A DNA stretch of 64,000 bases from JANQSS01 sp965249735 (GCA_965249735.1 CBDFMS010000020.1:1-64000); one strand, 5' to 3'; shown: positions 45,803 to 56,068, numbered from the stretch's first letter. The notes: a model not told the origin generated them from the sequence alone. Numbers and translations: made by a program.

Positions 45803-47290
45803 TTAACGCCTTCTGAGAAGGTCACGGCCTGTAACAACCGTAACGCCCATGATAATTATACTATAGGCCAAATTGCGCAACCAGGCCTTTTCAATCAGGT
45901 CCTCAACGAGGTGCTGGCCGATATAGTACAAAGCCGCAAAGCCAACCATATAGATCACCATGCGAAGGAGTGCATGCTCAAGGGGGTAATGCCTTCTTCC
46001 AATAAAATAGCTCGCCATTGTCATCGAACCATAACAAACCAATGTCGCCCAGGCCGATCCGATATAGCCCCAATACGGTATGAGAATAAAATTGAGAAGA
46101 AGGGTAATCGCTGCTCCACCCAGCGCGATGTACATGGCATATCGTGTTTTGTCAGTGAGCTTGTACCAAACGGAAAGATTGTAGTATATCCCCAAAAATA
46201 TGTTGGCCATGATTAAAATTGGGACCACCACAACACCTTCATGATAATCTGTGCTCCGCATAAGCTGTTTTAAATATGGCAGAAAAAACATGATGCATAA
46301 AAAACCAATACAGGCCGCTAAAACAAAATATTCCGCAGCACCGGCATACACCTTTGGGGAATTTTTGTTTCCTGCATGTTTGAAGAAAAAAGGTTCGGCT
46401 GCATATCGGTATGCCTGGGTAAACAAGGAAATGAGAATAGAGAATTTATAAGCGGCTGAGTAAATACCCATCTGTGCTTTATTGGTATCGTCATCATAAG
46501 GAAGTAGCCGGTCTAACATGGCCCGATCGATCATTTCATTGACAATACCCGCCAACGCCACAACCACAAGGGGAAAAGCATATGACCACATATGGCGAAT
46601 CAATTTCTTGTCGATATTTAATCGTATTTCCCGCCATTGTGGAAAAAGCAACAGAAAAGAAACAACACTAGCAATCAGGTTTGAAATAAAAATATATCCA
46701 ATTCCAATTTCTGGATTGTACCAGTCAAATAAATTATGGTCCGGGTGGTTACTTAATATCCACGGAATAAGAAGTAGAAAAAAACAATTCAACCCCACAT
46801 TGATAAAAATGTTGGTTAACCGAATGCTTGCAAAGCGTATGGCTTTATTCTCCAAACGCAACCGGGCATATGGAATTTCAGCCCAAGCGTCGAACAATAA
46901 AATAACCGACATCAAGCGAATAATGTAGGTGTCTTTTTCCGGGATATTAAATACAGTTTCAGTCAACCACGGCGCTCCAACAAACAATATCGCACTGATG
47001 ACAAGTGATGCCCCACCAACTCCGGAAATGGCCGTATCAAAACTTGTCGACTTCCATTTTTCGTCCGAAGCATATCGAAAATATGCCGTATCAAACCGCA
47101 GCACATAAAAGACAAATAGCACTGCTGCATAAACATACACCAATGATTGAATACCATATTCCGTTGTTGAAAAGACCGCAGTGTACAATGGCAAAAGCAA
47201 AAAGCTGACGGCCCGACCCAGGACTGAACTGAGACCGTAGATGACGGTTTCACCGGCCAGTTTTTTAATTGATGGAATAGAGGCTGCCAT
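45803..47290 (-). CDS. Polysaccharide flippase (Wzx/MVF-type) family protein
   Basis: About 495 residues from ATG 47290 (frame open to 47356). It has 12-14 hydrophobic helices and the N-terminal family pattern KLAGETVIYGLSSVLGRAVS. LLLPLYTAVFSTTEYGIQSL continues the Polysacc_synt fold. Such proteins flip lipid-linked sugars or O-antigen units to the outer leaflet. No glycan operon is nearby, so the substrate is open. Confidence 0.9.
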   Translation of the reverse strand: MAASIPSIKKLAGETVIYGLSSVLGRAVSFLLLPLYTAVFSTTEYGIQSLVYVYAAVLFVFYVLRFDTAYFRYASDEKWKSTSFDTAISGVGGASLVISAILFVGAPWLTETVFNIPEKDTYIIRLMSVILLFDAWAEIPYARLRLENKAIRFASIRLTNIFINVGLNCFFLLLIPWILSNHPDHNLFDWYNPEIGIGYIFISNLIASVVSFLLLFPQWREIRLNIDKKLIRHMWSYAFPLVVVALAGIVNEMIDRAMLDRLLPYDDDTNKAQMGIYSAAYKFSILISLFTQAYRYAAEPFFFKHAGNKNSPKVYAGAAEYFVLAACIGFLCIMFFLPYLKQLMRSTDYHEGVVVVPILIMANIFLGIYYNLSVWYKLTDKTRYAMYIALGGAAITLLLNFILIPYWGYIGSAWATLVCYGSMTMASYFIGRRHYPLEHALLRMVIYMVGFAALYYIGQHLVEDLIEKAWLRNLAYSIIIMGVTVVTGRDLLRRR

Positions 47291-47691
47291 TGTCGCGGCA
47301 AGATAGGTATTGGTCAAGAGTTTGCCCGGACGCAGTTGGGTTACCGTCGGATACAATCGAGAATCTGCATCACTTCATCAAGTATATGTTAGCCATCCAA
47401 GTCTCAGAATGGTTGATTTTCTCCATTCAACCACCTTCCGGAAAGTAGTCGACCTGCTGATTCCGCCTTCGAAAAGGCAATTGACATGTTTTACGACTTT
47501 GTCCACATGACCTGTCTACTTGTTTAATAATCAATGATTTACAATCAAATAATATCTGGCTTGCAAAAATAGTCCATGCTCGAAAAGCGCATTTGCAGAA
47601 TTAGTACAATGATTTGAAAAGTAGTTGAATGTGTTTTCGTCGGATCTGACCAAACATTTGTCACAAGCGACAAAATCAAAACAAATCTGAG
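47291..47691. other. Divergent intergenic region with a small inverted repeat
   Basis: 401 bp between the flippase and LytTR genes. TTTGTC (47657-47662) and GACAAA (47669-47674) form a perfect inverted repeat with a 6-bp spacer ending 17 bp before the LytTR start, a possible operator. No gene is recognised in it. Confidence 0.35.
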
Positions 47692-48168
47692 ATGCAAATA
47701 CAATCAACAAGTACAAATCCGAGGAATTTCCGCCTGATTAAACTGTCTGGATCAAGGCATTCTGATCAATCCCTCTCAAGCGATTTTTTACATCGATTGG
47801 CGATACTTGAACAAAAGATACAAACACTCCAGACCCACAAAACCCGGATCTCTATAAAAACAAATCTTGGATATGCCCTCATTGATGTAAATCAAATAAT
47901 TCGTTGTGAAGCGTCTGGAAATTATACACAAGTCTACTTATTGGATGAGTCCAGTCACCTGGTTTCTCAGACCATGAAGCAGTTCACAAAATTCCTGACT
48001 CCGGAAATCTTCATTCGAACACATCAGTCCCACACAGTCAATAAATCCCAAATCAGGTTTATCAACCTGAACGAGCGAAAAATAACATTGAACAACGGGT
48101 CAATAATTCCTTTATCACGTCAAAAAAAAGCAGCAATAAAATCTCTATTTATTAATCAATACAAATAA
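47692..48168 (+). CDS. Stand-alone LytTR DNA-binding regulator
   Basis: 158 residues with an N-terminal helical segment (DFLHRLAILEQKIQTLQ, possible coiled coil) and a C-terminal LytTR domain: IIRCEASGNYTQVYLLDESS, FIRTHQSHTVNKSQIRFI, LNNGSIIPLSRQKK. There is no receiver domain and no membrane segment, so activation does not involve direct phosphorylation. The stop is 6 bp before the surface-protein gene; both are probably one operon, so the regulator may control that surface protein. Confidence 0.88.
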   Translation: MQIQSTSTNPRNFRLIKLSGSRHSDQSLSSDFLHRLAILEQKIQTLQTHKTRISIKTNLGYALIDVNQIIRCEASGNYTQVYLLDESSHLVSQTMKQFTKFLTPEIFIRTHQSHTVNKSQIRFINLNERKITLNNGSIIPLSRQKKAAIKSLFINQYK

Positions 48169-48174
48169 TTTATT

Positions 48175-49560
48175 ATGAAACATCTAATCACAATTATATT
48201 ATTCATCCTTTCAGCTGTGTGTGTCTTTGCGCAACAAAGTGCCGTAGTCGATTTCGAATCTACCAGTCAGGGAATACTGATCCCTCGTATGACAGAAACG
48301 CAACGTCTGGCGATTTACCTTCCCGACAATGGATTGTTGGTTTATGACATCACGAACAAGGGTGTCTATTCTTACGATGCTAGTACAACATCATGGACCA
48401 GGTTGGGACCCGGTATTTTCCAACAACAAGGAGATCTGATTTTTGGCGGAGACAGCAATGATGTCTTTATCGTGGCCGATGAAATGACCGGATTTAATAT
48501 TACAAATACGCAGACAATTGGAGGAATCGGTGCTCTGAATTCTAAATTATTTTATGCTCCGGAAAAAGCAGCAATTCGCGCGGGTGTCGTCAGCAATGAC
48601 ATTATGGATCCGAATTTCGGTGCATTTGATTTAGCTAATATCGGCGACTTTTCGGTAAGCTTTGGTCTCCGAAATATGGCGAATGGCGCAGGAAGTACGG
48701 TGGCTGGTGGAGCAGTAAACCGGGCATCGGGTATTGCCGCGGCTGTTTTAGGCGGGGAGGGCAATTGGGCAACAGGTGATCATACGGCTGTTTTGGGCGG
48801 AAAAGGAAATACTGCACATGATATGTCAGCCGCCAGTGCAGGTCAATATAATATTGTCGGAACCGGCAGTGACTCTTCCTGGATCGCCACGGACCGCTTG
48901 TTTACGATTGGCAACGGGACTTCCGATATAGCACGTTCCAATGCGATCACTGTGCTGAAAAATGGCAACACCACCATTACAGGAGATACATCAACGCTCC
49001 ATTTAGTGGGGCCTACAAGTATTTACGGCTACCATGCTAAGGTCAATTTTGGCGACGCTAATTATGTATACCTCAAGGAATTCGAAGATGATAAATTGGA
49101 AATCTATGCAGCCAGCGGTGTTATTATTCGCGGATCAGCTCAAAAAATGATTGGCCCGAGCGCACTCAAAGCATCGAGCAACACACAAACTTATCAGGCC
49201 TCTACAACTACAGCATACGGGATTTCATTTAATCCGGAATTTCACAACCTGGTTACTCCAATTTATTTGCCCCAGGGAACAAAAATCTGGCGCGTTGATC
49301 TCTGGTTTGATGATACAGACGCAGCACAAGACCTGACAACACATATCGTGCGCACTACGCCAACTTCTGGTACTGTTGAGACGATCTGTTCTATTTCGAG
49401 TTCCGGATCAGCCGGCGCCGGCAGTGATGTCGATTATCCGACTAGCATGGTAAATATCGATAATGAAACCTATAATTACACGCTCCAGGTCGCAACCACG
49501 AGTACCTCCTCCTGGACATCAACACTTCAATTTAAAGGAATAAGGATTTGGTATTATTAA
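48175..49560 (+). CDS. Secreted surface protein with YadA-head-like repeats
   Basis: 461 residues. Signal peptide (ITIILFILSAVCVFAQ). The N-terminus has the Bacteroidota pattern TSQGILIPRMTETQRLAIYL and DNGLLVYDITNKGVYSYD. The middle holds YadA-head-like Gly-Ala-rich repeats of about 14-16 residues (GSTVAGGAVNRASG, AAVLGGEGNWATGDH). The C-terminal 130 residues are a beta-rich domain that I do not recognise. It is probably displayed or secreted. It is co-transcribed with the LytTR gene. Confidence 0.8.
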   Translation: MKHLITIILFILSAVCVFAQQSAVVDFESTSQGILIPRMTETQRLAIYLPDNGLLVYDITNKGVYSYDASTTSWTRLGPGIFQQQGDLIFGGDSNDVFIVADEMTGFNITNTQTIGGIGALNSKLFYAPEKAAIRAGVVSNDIMDPNFGAFDLANIGDFSVSFGLRNMANGAGSTVAGGAVNRASGIAAAVLGGEGNWATGDHTAVLGGKGNTAHDMSAASAGQYNIVGTGSDSSWIATDRLFTIGNGTSDIARSNAITVLKNGNTTITGDTSTLHLVGPTSIYGYHAKVNFGDANYVYLKEFEDDKLEIYAASGVIIRGSAQKMIGPSALKASSNTQTYQASTTTAYGISFNPEFHNLVTPIYLPQGTKIWRVDLWFDDTDAAQDLTTHIVRTTPTSGTVETICSISSSGSAGAGSDVDYPTSMVNIDNETYNYTLQVATTSTSSWTSTLQFKGIRIWYY

Positions 49561-49584
49561 TAAACGACTAAATAATTCCCGACC

Positions 49585-49743
49585 ATGCCAATGTCTTTGC
49601 CTTTACAATCCACCAAGTTTGTTGAAATTATATCCTCTTCCGAAACCTGTTTAATTACAGGTTTCGTGATCGGAGTAATTTTATCGCTTACCCTTTTTTT
49701 TCTATTTATTGTAATTAAACCGAGAACAAGAATAAACAATTGA
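49585..49743 (+). CDS. Possible 52-residue single-pass membrane protein
   Basis: ATG to TGA frame encoding a helix CLITGFVIGVILSLTLFFLF with a basic end (KPRTRINN). It overlaps a strong hairpin (49641-49666), so the hydrophobic codons may simply reflect a T-rich terminator. No homologue known to me. Confidence 0.25.
   Translation: MPMSLPLQSTKFVEIISSSETCLITGFVIGVILSLTLFFLFIVIKPRTRINN
49641..49666 (+). terminator. Strong hairpin after the surface-protein gene
   Basis: Perfect 10-bp stem CGAAACCTGT / ACAGGTTTCG with a TTAATT loop, 80 bp after the surface-protein stop, with a run of eight T about 30 bp further. Likely intrinsic terminator. Confidence 0.55.
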
Positions 49744-49907
49744 ACTTGGAAAATTTAAAATGCGTCACCATATCTTTATCCAATTTCATTTTAGAACAAA
49801 GATTAATGGACAACTGATGCAAAGTATTCATTAACGTCAATATAATGAAACAATAAAAGTCAAACTTTTTAATCGATATAAATTATTTTAATCATTAATA
49901 AACAACT

Positions 49908-50123
49908 AAAATCAGGAAATCTGAAATCACAAGGGCCGTAATTTTATTACTATTTAAACTGTCAAGTCTTGCGGTTGCTCAAGATCCGATATCTCTGAAA
50001 GCCGCACTCAGCCATGAGTTGGCATTTGTTTTAACCGAAGGTGCCAACAATAATTCTTCTTCAACAGTTGGGCCTTCGAGCAAGGGTAATAGAAAATTTC
50101 TACGTAAAGCAAGACCTCCATGA
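49908..50123 (+). pseudogene. Decayed secreted-protein remnant
   Basis: An open frame without a start codon reads KIRKSEITRAVILLLFKLSS and LAVAQDPISLKAALSHELAF, a typical signal peptide followed by a mature N-terminus. ACT stands where ATG would be expected just before AAAATC. It ends after 71 codons at TGA. I infer a decayed gene, perhaps a former target of the HTCS downstream. Confidence 0.4.
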
Positions 50124-50373
50124 TGACGAACAATACCATTATATAAACGCACCCTCCTTCACCTTCTTTGGGCAATATTATTCAAATTCTTTTCAAGTAT
50201 TTGAGCGATGGACCTTGGTGTCCTTCACAGCCATTATGAAAATCTATGTCAGGTAAATTTTCCCATCCAATACTTTTCCATGAGACCCGTTTTGTTTAAA
50301 AATAGATCATCGACCAGTATAAATCTGCGGTTGGTGCTAAAAATGGGTAGATTTACTACGCGTCAATCCGGCT

Positions 50374-53300
50374 ATGAAGTTACCAGGAACATATAGATGC
50401 GCTCTGAATCTGGTCTATTCATTTTTGTTTGGCTTAATCGTCAACACTGTTTGCATGGGGCAAGCCGAACTTGAAACTAAATTTCAGTTTCATCACCTGA
50501 CACCAGACGATGGCTTGAGCCAGGTCAGTGTAAGTGCACTTATTAAAGACTATCGCGGCTATATCTGGCTCGGGACTCAGGATGGGCTCAACCGCTATGA
50601 TGGAAATACGTTTACTGTTTTCCGACATAATCCATCTGACAGTACAACGATATCAGGGAATCGGGTCTCAGCGCTTTATGAAGATGAATCCGGACGTATT
50701 TGGGTGGGTACAGTTAATAATGGCTTGAGTTTATATGATCCTCGCTTCGGTCATTTTATCCGGTTAAAATTAAATAGCCCTTCTTCCCAAATATCTAACA
50801 CCACAGTCACTTGCATTGAGTCAGTGAGCCAAGAAGAAGTGTGGGTCGGCACACGCAACGACGGATTATTTCGTGTCAAATTTGATTTGAATGGAATTCC
50901 CGAATGCACCCGTCTGGACCAATATCCAGAATTAATTGCAATTCACGGCATGATTCGGGTCGATGAAAATCAAATCCTGATAGGAGGAGATGGAAAGGTT
51001 TTTTCTGTATCCGTTTCAGCTCCCATGACAAAACTACATCAACTCGTAATTCCGGGGCTGCGGGGTATCGTTAAATCCTTTGCATTATATCAAAATAAAT
51101 ATGTTTGGATGGGGACAGAAGGTGGTCTTTATTTTTACGACTTAGCCAGAAAACAGGGCCACATTCAGGATATTGAAAACCCACAACAACCGAATCAAAG
51201 TCGACCATGTGAAGTCAATCAGCTCTTTCTGGATGAGAACCACACCCTATGGATTGCAGCCGGCCATGGGCTTTTTTTATTATCGAAATGGAATGAAAAT
51301 CAAAAACGATTTACGCATTCGAAAGCCTACAAACACAATCCTGAAAACCCCTCTTCCATCAGCCACAACAGTGTATTGTCCTTACTTATCAAGCCTGAAA
51401 ACATCTTCGTTGGTACAAGTCGCTTTGCCAATGTTATTACCCCTAAACCAAAATTCGTAGTAGTTAAGCGGGCTCCAACTCTTGGCACCTCAATCAATAA
51501 TAATATAATTTTTTCTTTTTATAAGGATTCGACATCAAACGACTTGTGGGTTGGGACATCCGGTGGTGGATTGAATTTAAAAAGAGGGGATGTTTATTAT
51601 TATTTTATCGAATCGGATGACCCAAATTCAATTTCTGACAATATTATTCGGGGAATAGAAAAAGGACCGGACAACAAACTATGGCTGGCCACAACCAAAG
51701 GATTGTCTATTGTTGACCTAAATACATTTGATCCGGAACGTCCAAAATTCATTACATATATATCAGACCTTTCATCTACAACTGGTTTACAACATAACAA
51801 TCTACGTGATGTACTTTTTCATGATAATCAGATATGGGTTATTAGTGCGGGTGGTGGGCTCAGCCAGTTTGTCGGAGATCTCGACAAAGAAGACTTTTTT
51901 TTTCGAGTATTTCGACACCAGCCACTTGACCCCACAAGTATAAACTCCGACATCATACATTGTATCCTTCCTGATCAAAACGACTTTTCTTTTTGGTTGG
52001 GCACTGAAAACGGCTTATGCCATGTACAATTTAATTCCTCGGAGTACAAACAGCCTACCTTTACACGCTATACCCGCGATCCGGAAAATTCAAACTCCAT
52101 CGGAAATAACTCTGTACATGATTTGTCAATGGATCTTTCCGGAGTACTTTGGATAGCAACCGGATATGGTTTTTGTTCATTCAACCCCATGACCCAAACT
52201 TTCACCCGATATGGGACTGAAGATGGTTTAGCTGACCCTATTGTGTATAGCGTGCAAGAAGATGAATACGACAACCTTTGGCTAGGTACGAACAACGGGC
52301 TGTCCAGGTTTAATAAAACTCTTGGAATCTTTCAGAATTTTCAAAAAGAAGAAGGATTACAAGATCTTGAATTTAATATTAAGACCAAATTTAAAGACGA
52401 GAACGGGCTGATTTATCTCGGAGGGATTTCAGGATTTAATATTTTTAATCCTCTTGAATTCCTTCATTCCAATAATCCGGTTCCGATATTTCTTGACCGG
52501 ATAAAAATTGATAATTCTAATAGCCCAACACAAAAATACGTCCCGGTTAATAGTAATTCTATTGACATTTCATATCGTGATTTTCCGCTGCATATCGGTT
52601 TTTCAGCACCTGATGGTGACCCACAGCGCACAATTCAATATGAGTATTTACTTGAGCCCCTGCGAACATCCTGGAACAACCTTGGTTCTGAAAACAGCAT
52701 ATCTTTTCCTGATCTATCCCCCGGCCACTATAATCTTCATATTCAAGGAAAAGAACATGGTGTTTCCTGGGAAACCGACCCCCTGACGCTTTCAATTCAT
52801 GTTGCGCCTCCCTGGTGGCGAAGCACCTGGGCTTATTTTGTGTATGGACTTCTCTTATTCGGCTTGTTCTACACCTTCTATCAATTTCAAATACAACGCA
52901 AACTAGCACGCGAAGAAGCACGCCGATTGAAAGAACTGGATAATATGAAAAGTCGTCTCTATACGAATATCACCCATGAATTCAGAACGCCACTTACAGT
53001 GATTTTGGGGATGGTTAATGAACTAAAAGAAAGATTAAAAGGCGGTACTGAAACAAAACAACTCGAATTGGTGGAACAAAACAGTAAGAATTTGCTGAAC
53101 CTGGTAAACCAAATGTTGGACCTAGCTAAATTGGAAAAAGGAAATATTAAACCCCTATATGTGTACGGAGATATTATTCTTTTTTTAAATCAGATTGTTG
53201 AAAGTTTTTATTCCCTATCAAACAGCGAAGGTATTTCACTGACATTTTATTCTGAAGTCGATGTATGCGAAATGGACTATGATGAACAAAAGATTCTGCA

Positions 53301-54483
53301 AATTATATCTAACCTACTTGGAAATGCCATTAAATTTTGTTCCAGCGGTGATCATGTTGTCATGCATCTCAATAAATTAGAACAAGAGCAACGGCTCATG
53401 ATTAAAATAAAAGATACAGGGCCGGGAATTGCTCCGGAATATCTACAGAAAGTATTTGATCGTTTTTATCAGGTTGACGACACCCATACAAGGAGAGGAG
53501 AAGGTACAGGCATCGGTCTTGCCTTGGCTAAAGAATTAATAGAATTAATGAATGGATCTCTAATTGTTGATAGTACCGTTAATGCCGGAACGACCTTCAC
53601 AATTCGGTTGCCTATTCACAAGAAATCGATTATACAGGCAAGGCGGCCATTATCCGAAAATATTATTAACCGGCCAAAGGCAAAAGAACACGTCGTCCCA
53701 CCATATGGAGAAGACAAACCCAATGTCCTTGTTGTTGAAGACAACAAAGATGTGGCTTATTACCTTAGTCAATGTCTCCAATCACAATTCTACGTTCACC
53801 ATGAATTAAACGGTGCACTTGGAATTCAGCATGCTCTTGACCATGTACCGGACCTGATTATCAGCGACATCATGATGCCTGAAAAGGACGGCTTTGAAGT
53901 CTGTGAGACACTCAAAGAAGACCCACGTACGAATCATATTCCGATTATCCTACTGACTGCCAAAACAACGCGGGATGACAAAATCACCGGCCTCAAAAAA
54001 GGTGCTGACGCATTCCTGCCCAAGCCTTTAGATAAAGAAGAACTTCTTGTTCGTATTGAAAAACTCATGGAGCTCAGAGAGGAATTAAGAGCCAAGTATT
54101 CTTCAGCTATGGCCACATTTCAATTGAAATCCAAGTCAAACCCCATCTCAAGCACCTCGTCAGACATGAACGAAAAATTTCTGTCGTCCGTCATAGACAC
54201 TATACTCGAGAATATTGAAAACCACTTATTCAAAGGCCCGCTTCTTGCACGTAAACTGGGAATGAGTGAGTCTCAATTATATCGAAAACTCAAAGCGATT
54301 ACAGGAAAATCAACAGCTCTGTTTATTCGCAGCATTCGACTGAAAAAAGCGAAAGAACTTTTATCAGAGGGGCAGTCAAATGTTTCAGAAGTGGCTTATG
54401 ATTGTGGATTTAACGATCCTTCCTGGTTTAGCCGGGCTTACAAAGAAGAATTTGGGTTTCCGCCAAGCGACATAGCAAGGTAG
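50374..54483 (+). CDS. Hybrid two-component system regulator (HTCS)
   Basis: 1369 residues combining all parts of a two-component system. Order: signal peptide; about 700 residues of propeller repeats (GYIWLGTQDGLNRYDG, SGRIWVGTVNNGLSLYD); Y_Y_Y beta-sandwich; transmembrane helix near 813-833; HisKA with phospho-acceptor H868 (NITHEFRTPL); HATPase (GNAIKFCSSGD, DTGPGIAPEY, GEGTGIGLALAKE); receiver with D1165 (IISDIMMPEKDGFEV); AraC-type DNA-binding domain (about 1270-1369, VSEVAYDCGFNDPSWFSRAYKEEFG). HTCS proteins usually sense glycans and activate neighbouring utilisation genes. No SusCD or glycoside hydrolase lies in reach, so its target is unclear. Confidence 0.95.
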   Translation: MKLPGTYRCALNLVYSFLFGLIVNTVCMGQAELETKFQFHHLTPDDGLSQVSVSALIKDYRGYIWLGTQDGLNRYDGNTFTVFRHNPSDSTTISGNRVSALYEDESGRIWVGTVNNGLSLYDPRFGHFIRLKLNSPSSQISNTTVTCIESVSQEEVWVGTRNDGLFRVKFDLNGIPECTRLDQYPELIAIHGMIRVDENQILIGGDGKVFSVSVSAPMTKLHQLVIPGLRGIVKSFALYQNKYVWMGTEGGLYFYDLARKQGHIQDIENPQQPNQSRPCEVNQLFLDENHTLWIAAGHGLFLLSKWNENQKRFTHSKAYKHNPENPSSISHNSVLSLLIKPENIFVGTSRFANVITPKPKFVVVKRAPTLGTSINNNIIFSFYKDSTSNDLWVGTSGGGLNLKRGDVYYYFIESDDPNSISDNIIRGIEKGPDNKLWLATTKGLSIVDLNTFDPERPKFITYISDLSSTTGLQHNNLRDVLFHDNQIWVISAGGGLSQFVGDLDKEDFFFRVFRHQPLDPTSINSDIIHCILPDQNDFSFWLGTENGLCHVQFNSSEYKQPTFTRYTRDPENSNSIGNNSVHDLSMDLSGVLWIATGYGFCSFNPMTQTFTRYGTEDGLADPIVYSVQEDEYDNLWLGTNNGLSRFNKTLGIFQNFQKEEGLQDLEFNIKTKFKDENGLIYLGGISGFNIFNPLEFLHSNNPVPIFLDRIKIDNSNSPTQKYVPVNSNSIDISYRDFPLHIGFSAPDGDPQRTIQYEYLLEPLRTSWNNLGSENSISFPDLSPGHYNLHIQGKEHGVSWETDPLTLSIHVAPPWWRSTWAYFVYGLLLFGLFYTFYQFQIQRKLAREEARRLKELDNMKSRLYTNITHEFRTPLTVILGMVNELKERLKGGTETKQLELVEQNSKNLLNLVNQMLDLAKLEKGNIKPLYVYGDIILFLNQIVESFYSLSNSEGISLTFYSEVDVCEMDYDEQKILQIISNLLGNAIKFCSSGDHVVMHLNKLEQEQRLMIKIKDTGPGIAPEYLQKVFDRFYQVDDTHTRRGEGTGIGLALAKELIELMNGSLIVDSTVNAGTTFTIRLPIHKKSIIQARRPLSENIINRPKAKEHVVPPYGEDKPNVLVVEDNKDVAYYLSQCLQSQFYVHHELNGALGIQHALDHVPDLIISDIMMPEKDGFEVCETLKEDPRTNHIPIILLTAKTTRDDKITGLKKGADAFLPKPLDKEELLVRIEKLMELREELRAKYSSAMATFQLKSKSNPISSTSSDMNEKFLSSVIDTILENIENHLFKGPLLARKLGMSESQLYRKLKAITGKSTALFIRSIRLKKAKELLSEGQSNVSEVAYDCGFNDPSWFSRAYKEEFGFPPSDIAR

Positions 54484-54600
54484 TCCTCGACCATCTTTGC
54501 TCAGTCACCTTCACAATAGTTCACTTCCGTTTACACACCTGTGGCAGTTATTGTTTTAATAGGCATTCTTTTTGTTTCTATCTTGTAATCAAAATTACGT

Positions 54601-54852
54601 ATGTCAAACTGGACTGAATCAAAAGATAAACTATCGTGCTCTTTTACCTTTAAAAACTTTCAACAGGCCTTCGCCTTTATGACAAAACTCGCACTTTATG
54701 CCGAGCACGTTAATCACCACCCGTATTGGACAAATGTGTACAACCAGGTGACAATAGAATTGTCGACGCACGATGCCGGAAATACCGTCACAGAAAAAGA
54801 TCACAAATTTGCCCGGGCTGCGGATAGGGCTTATGAAATATTTGGAGCATGA
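54601..54852 (+). CDS. 4a-hydroxytetrahydrobiopterin dehydratase (pterin-4a-carbinolamine dehydratase)
   Basis: 83 residues, small like other PCD/DCoH proteins (about 95). The signature AEHVNHHPYWTNVYNQV contains the catalytic His pair, followed by a His and D later (STHDAG, KDHKFAR). It recycles the pterin cofactor of aromatic amino acid hydroxylases by dehydrating 4a-hydroxytetrahydrobiopterin. Its stop overlaps the next start by 4 bases, so it is translationally coupled with the NlpC/P60 gene, though functionally unrelated. Confidence 0.92.
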   Translation: MSNWTESKDKLSCSFTFKNFQQAFAFMTKLALYAEHVNHHPYWTNVYNQVTIELSTHDAGNTVTEKDHKFARAADRAYEIFGA

Positions 54853-56024
54853 ATAATTTAATTAATCCTTGTCGTTCGTCAACTCTGATTTCTTATATAT
54901 GTATAAGTCTGGCAATTCTATTGTCCAATTGTACCACAGACAAATATTCACCGGAAATTAATTCTACGATTGACGTGTTAAAACAATCTTATGCTCCGGA
55001 CCGCCGTACCGACCGGTTTGATGTAGAAATCAGTCAAGTTGGAGCAACATATATCCTATCCGGGCAGACAACTTCAATCGAAGCACGGGACCAACTGATA
55101 AATAAATTGGATTCGCTCTCCATTCCTTTTAAGGATCGGATCATCACCCTGCCGGATAGTTCCGTCGGCCTGGCAACATGGGGCGTTGTTCATCTCTCTG
55201 TTTGCAATATCCGATCCGAACCCAAACACAGTGGGGAATTAGCCACACAGGAAGTCATGGGTACCGTGTTGCGCGTCTTGTCCAAAAAAGGCGAATGGTA
55301 TCTGGTTCAAACGCCTAATCGATATCTGGGATGGCTGGACCATGGCGGTCTTATTACCATGACAGACAATGAAATCAACCACTGGAACAGTCAGACAAAA
55401 CGCGTGAGTTATCAGCCGACCGGCTGGGTATATCAGTTGCCGGATGTATCATCACCTACTGTCAGTGATCTCGTTGCAGGAAGTGTCGTAATTGAAAAAG
55501 GTGTCAAAGGAAAATTTGCCGCTGTCGAATTACCTGATGGCAGAAGTGGATACATTGCAACTCAAAATAGTTTGGTTTTGAATCGAGGGAATGAAGTCGA
55601 TCTGGTAGAATCCGCAAAACGTTTTTTAGGTGTTCCATACCTCTGGGGAGGTACGTCGGCCAAAGGATTTGATTGTAGTGGGTTTACAAAGACGATTTAT
55701 TCGCTGCACGGGTATTTAATTCCCCGGGATGCTTCTCAACAAGTACGTGTCGGCAAACAAATCAAAACGGATAAATCCTGGTCGAATTTAATTCCCGGAG
55801 ATTTATTGTTTTTTGGGTCCTACCGGGCGGATGGCAGTGAGCGTATAACGCACGTGGCCATCTATATGGGTGGTGGAAAAATTATTCACGCTGCCGGTCG
55901 TGTGAAAATTGAATCACTCAACCCCAGCGATCCTGATTTTGCCAATGATCGGTATGATACGTTTATAAAAGCCAAACGCATGGTTGAAGAAGGGACCGGG
56001 CAAGCCGGTGTCATTCAGTTTTGA
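54849..56024 (+). CDS. NlpC/P60-family cell-wall hydrolase lipoprotein
   Basis: 391 residues. Lipoprotein signal (SLAILLSNC). Two bacterial SH3-like domains (about 105-240, including LSVCNIRSEPKHSGELAT and GWVYQLPDVSSPTVSD) precede an NlpC/P60 domain. Catalytic residues: Cys in KGFDCSGFTKTIY, His in ITHVAIYMGGGKIIHA, and the second His shortly after. It resembles gamma-D-glutamyl-L-diamino acid endopeptidases acting on peptidoglycan stem peptides. Likely periplasmic, anchored in a membrane. Confidence 0.92.
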   Translation: MNNLINPCRSSTLISYICISLAILLSNCTTDKYSPEINSTIDVLKQSYAPDRRTDRFDVEISQVGATYILSGQTTSIEARDQLINKLDSLSIPFKDRIITLPDSSVGLATWGVVHLSVCNIRSEPKHSGELATQEVMGTVLRVLSKKGEWYLVQTPNRYLGWLDHGGLITMTDNEINHWNSQTKRVSYQPTGWVYQLPDVSSPTVSDLVAGSVVIEKGVKGKFAAVELPDGRSGYIATQNSLVLNRGNEVDLVESAKRFLGVPYLWGGTSAKGFDCSGFTKTIYSLHGYLIPRDASQQVRVGKQIKTDKSWSNLIPGDLLFFGSYRADGSERITHVAIYMGGGKIIHAAGRVKIESLNPSDPDFANDRYDTFIKAKRMVEEGTGQAGVIQF

Positions 56025-56068
56025 CCCGGATTTGAATAAAGGCCGTACGGTATGTAGGATGGAAGTTT

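Larger units (their letters stand above)
49561..50373. other. Stretch with terminator-like hairpin and decayed gene
   Basis: 813 bp. It holds a hairpin at 49641-49666, a small possible membrane-protein frame (49585-49743), and a start-less frame with a signal-peptide look (49908-50123). Two short open frames (50041-50256, 50208-50396) have no family signal but share an F/Y-rich style as if from one decayed outer-membrane protein. Confidence 0.45.
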
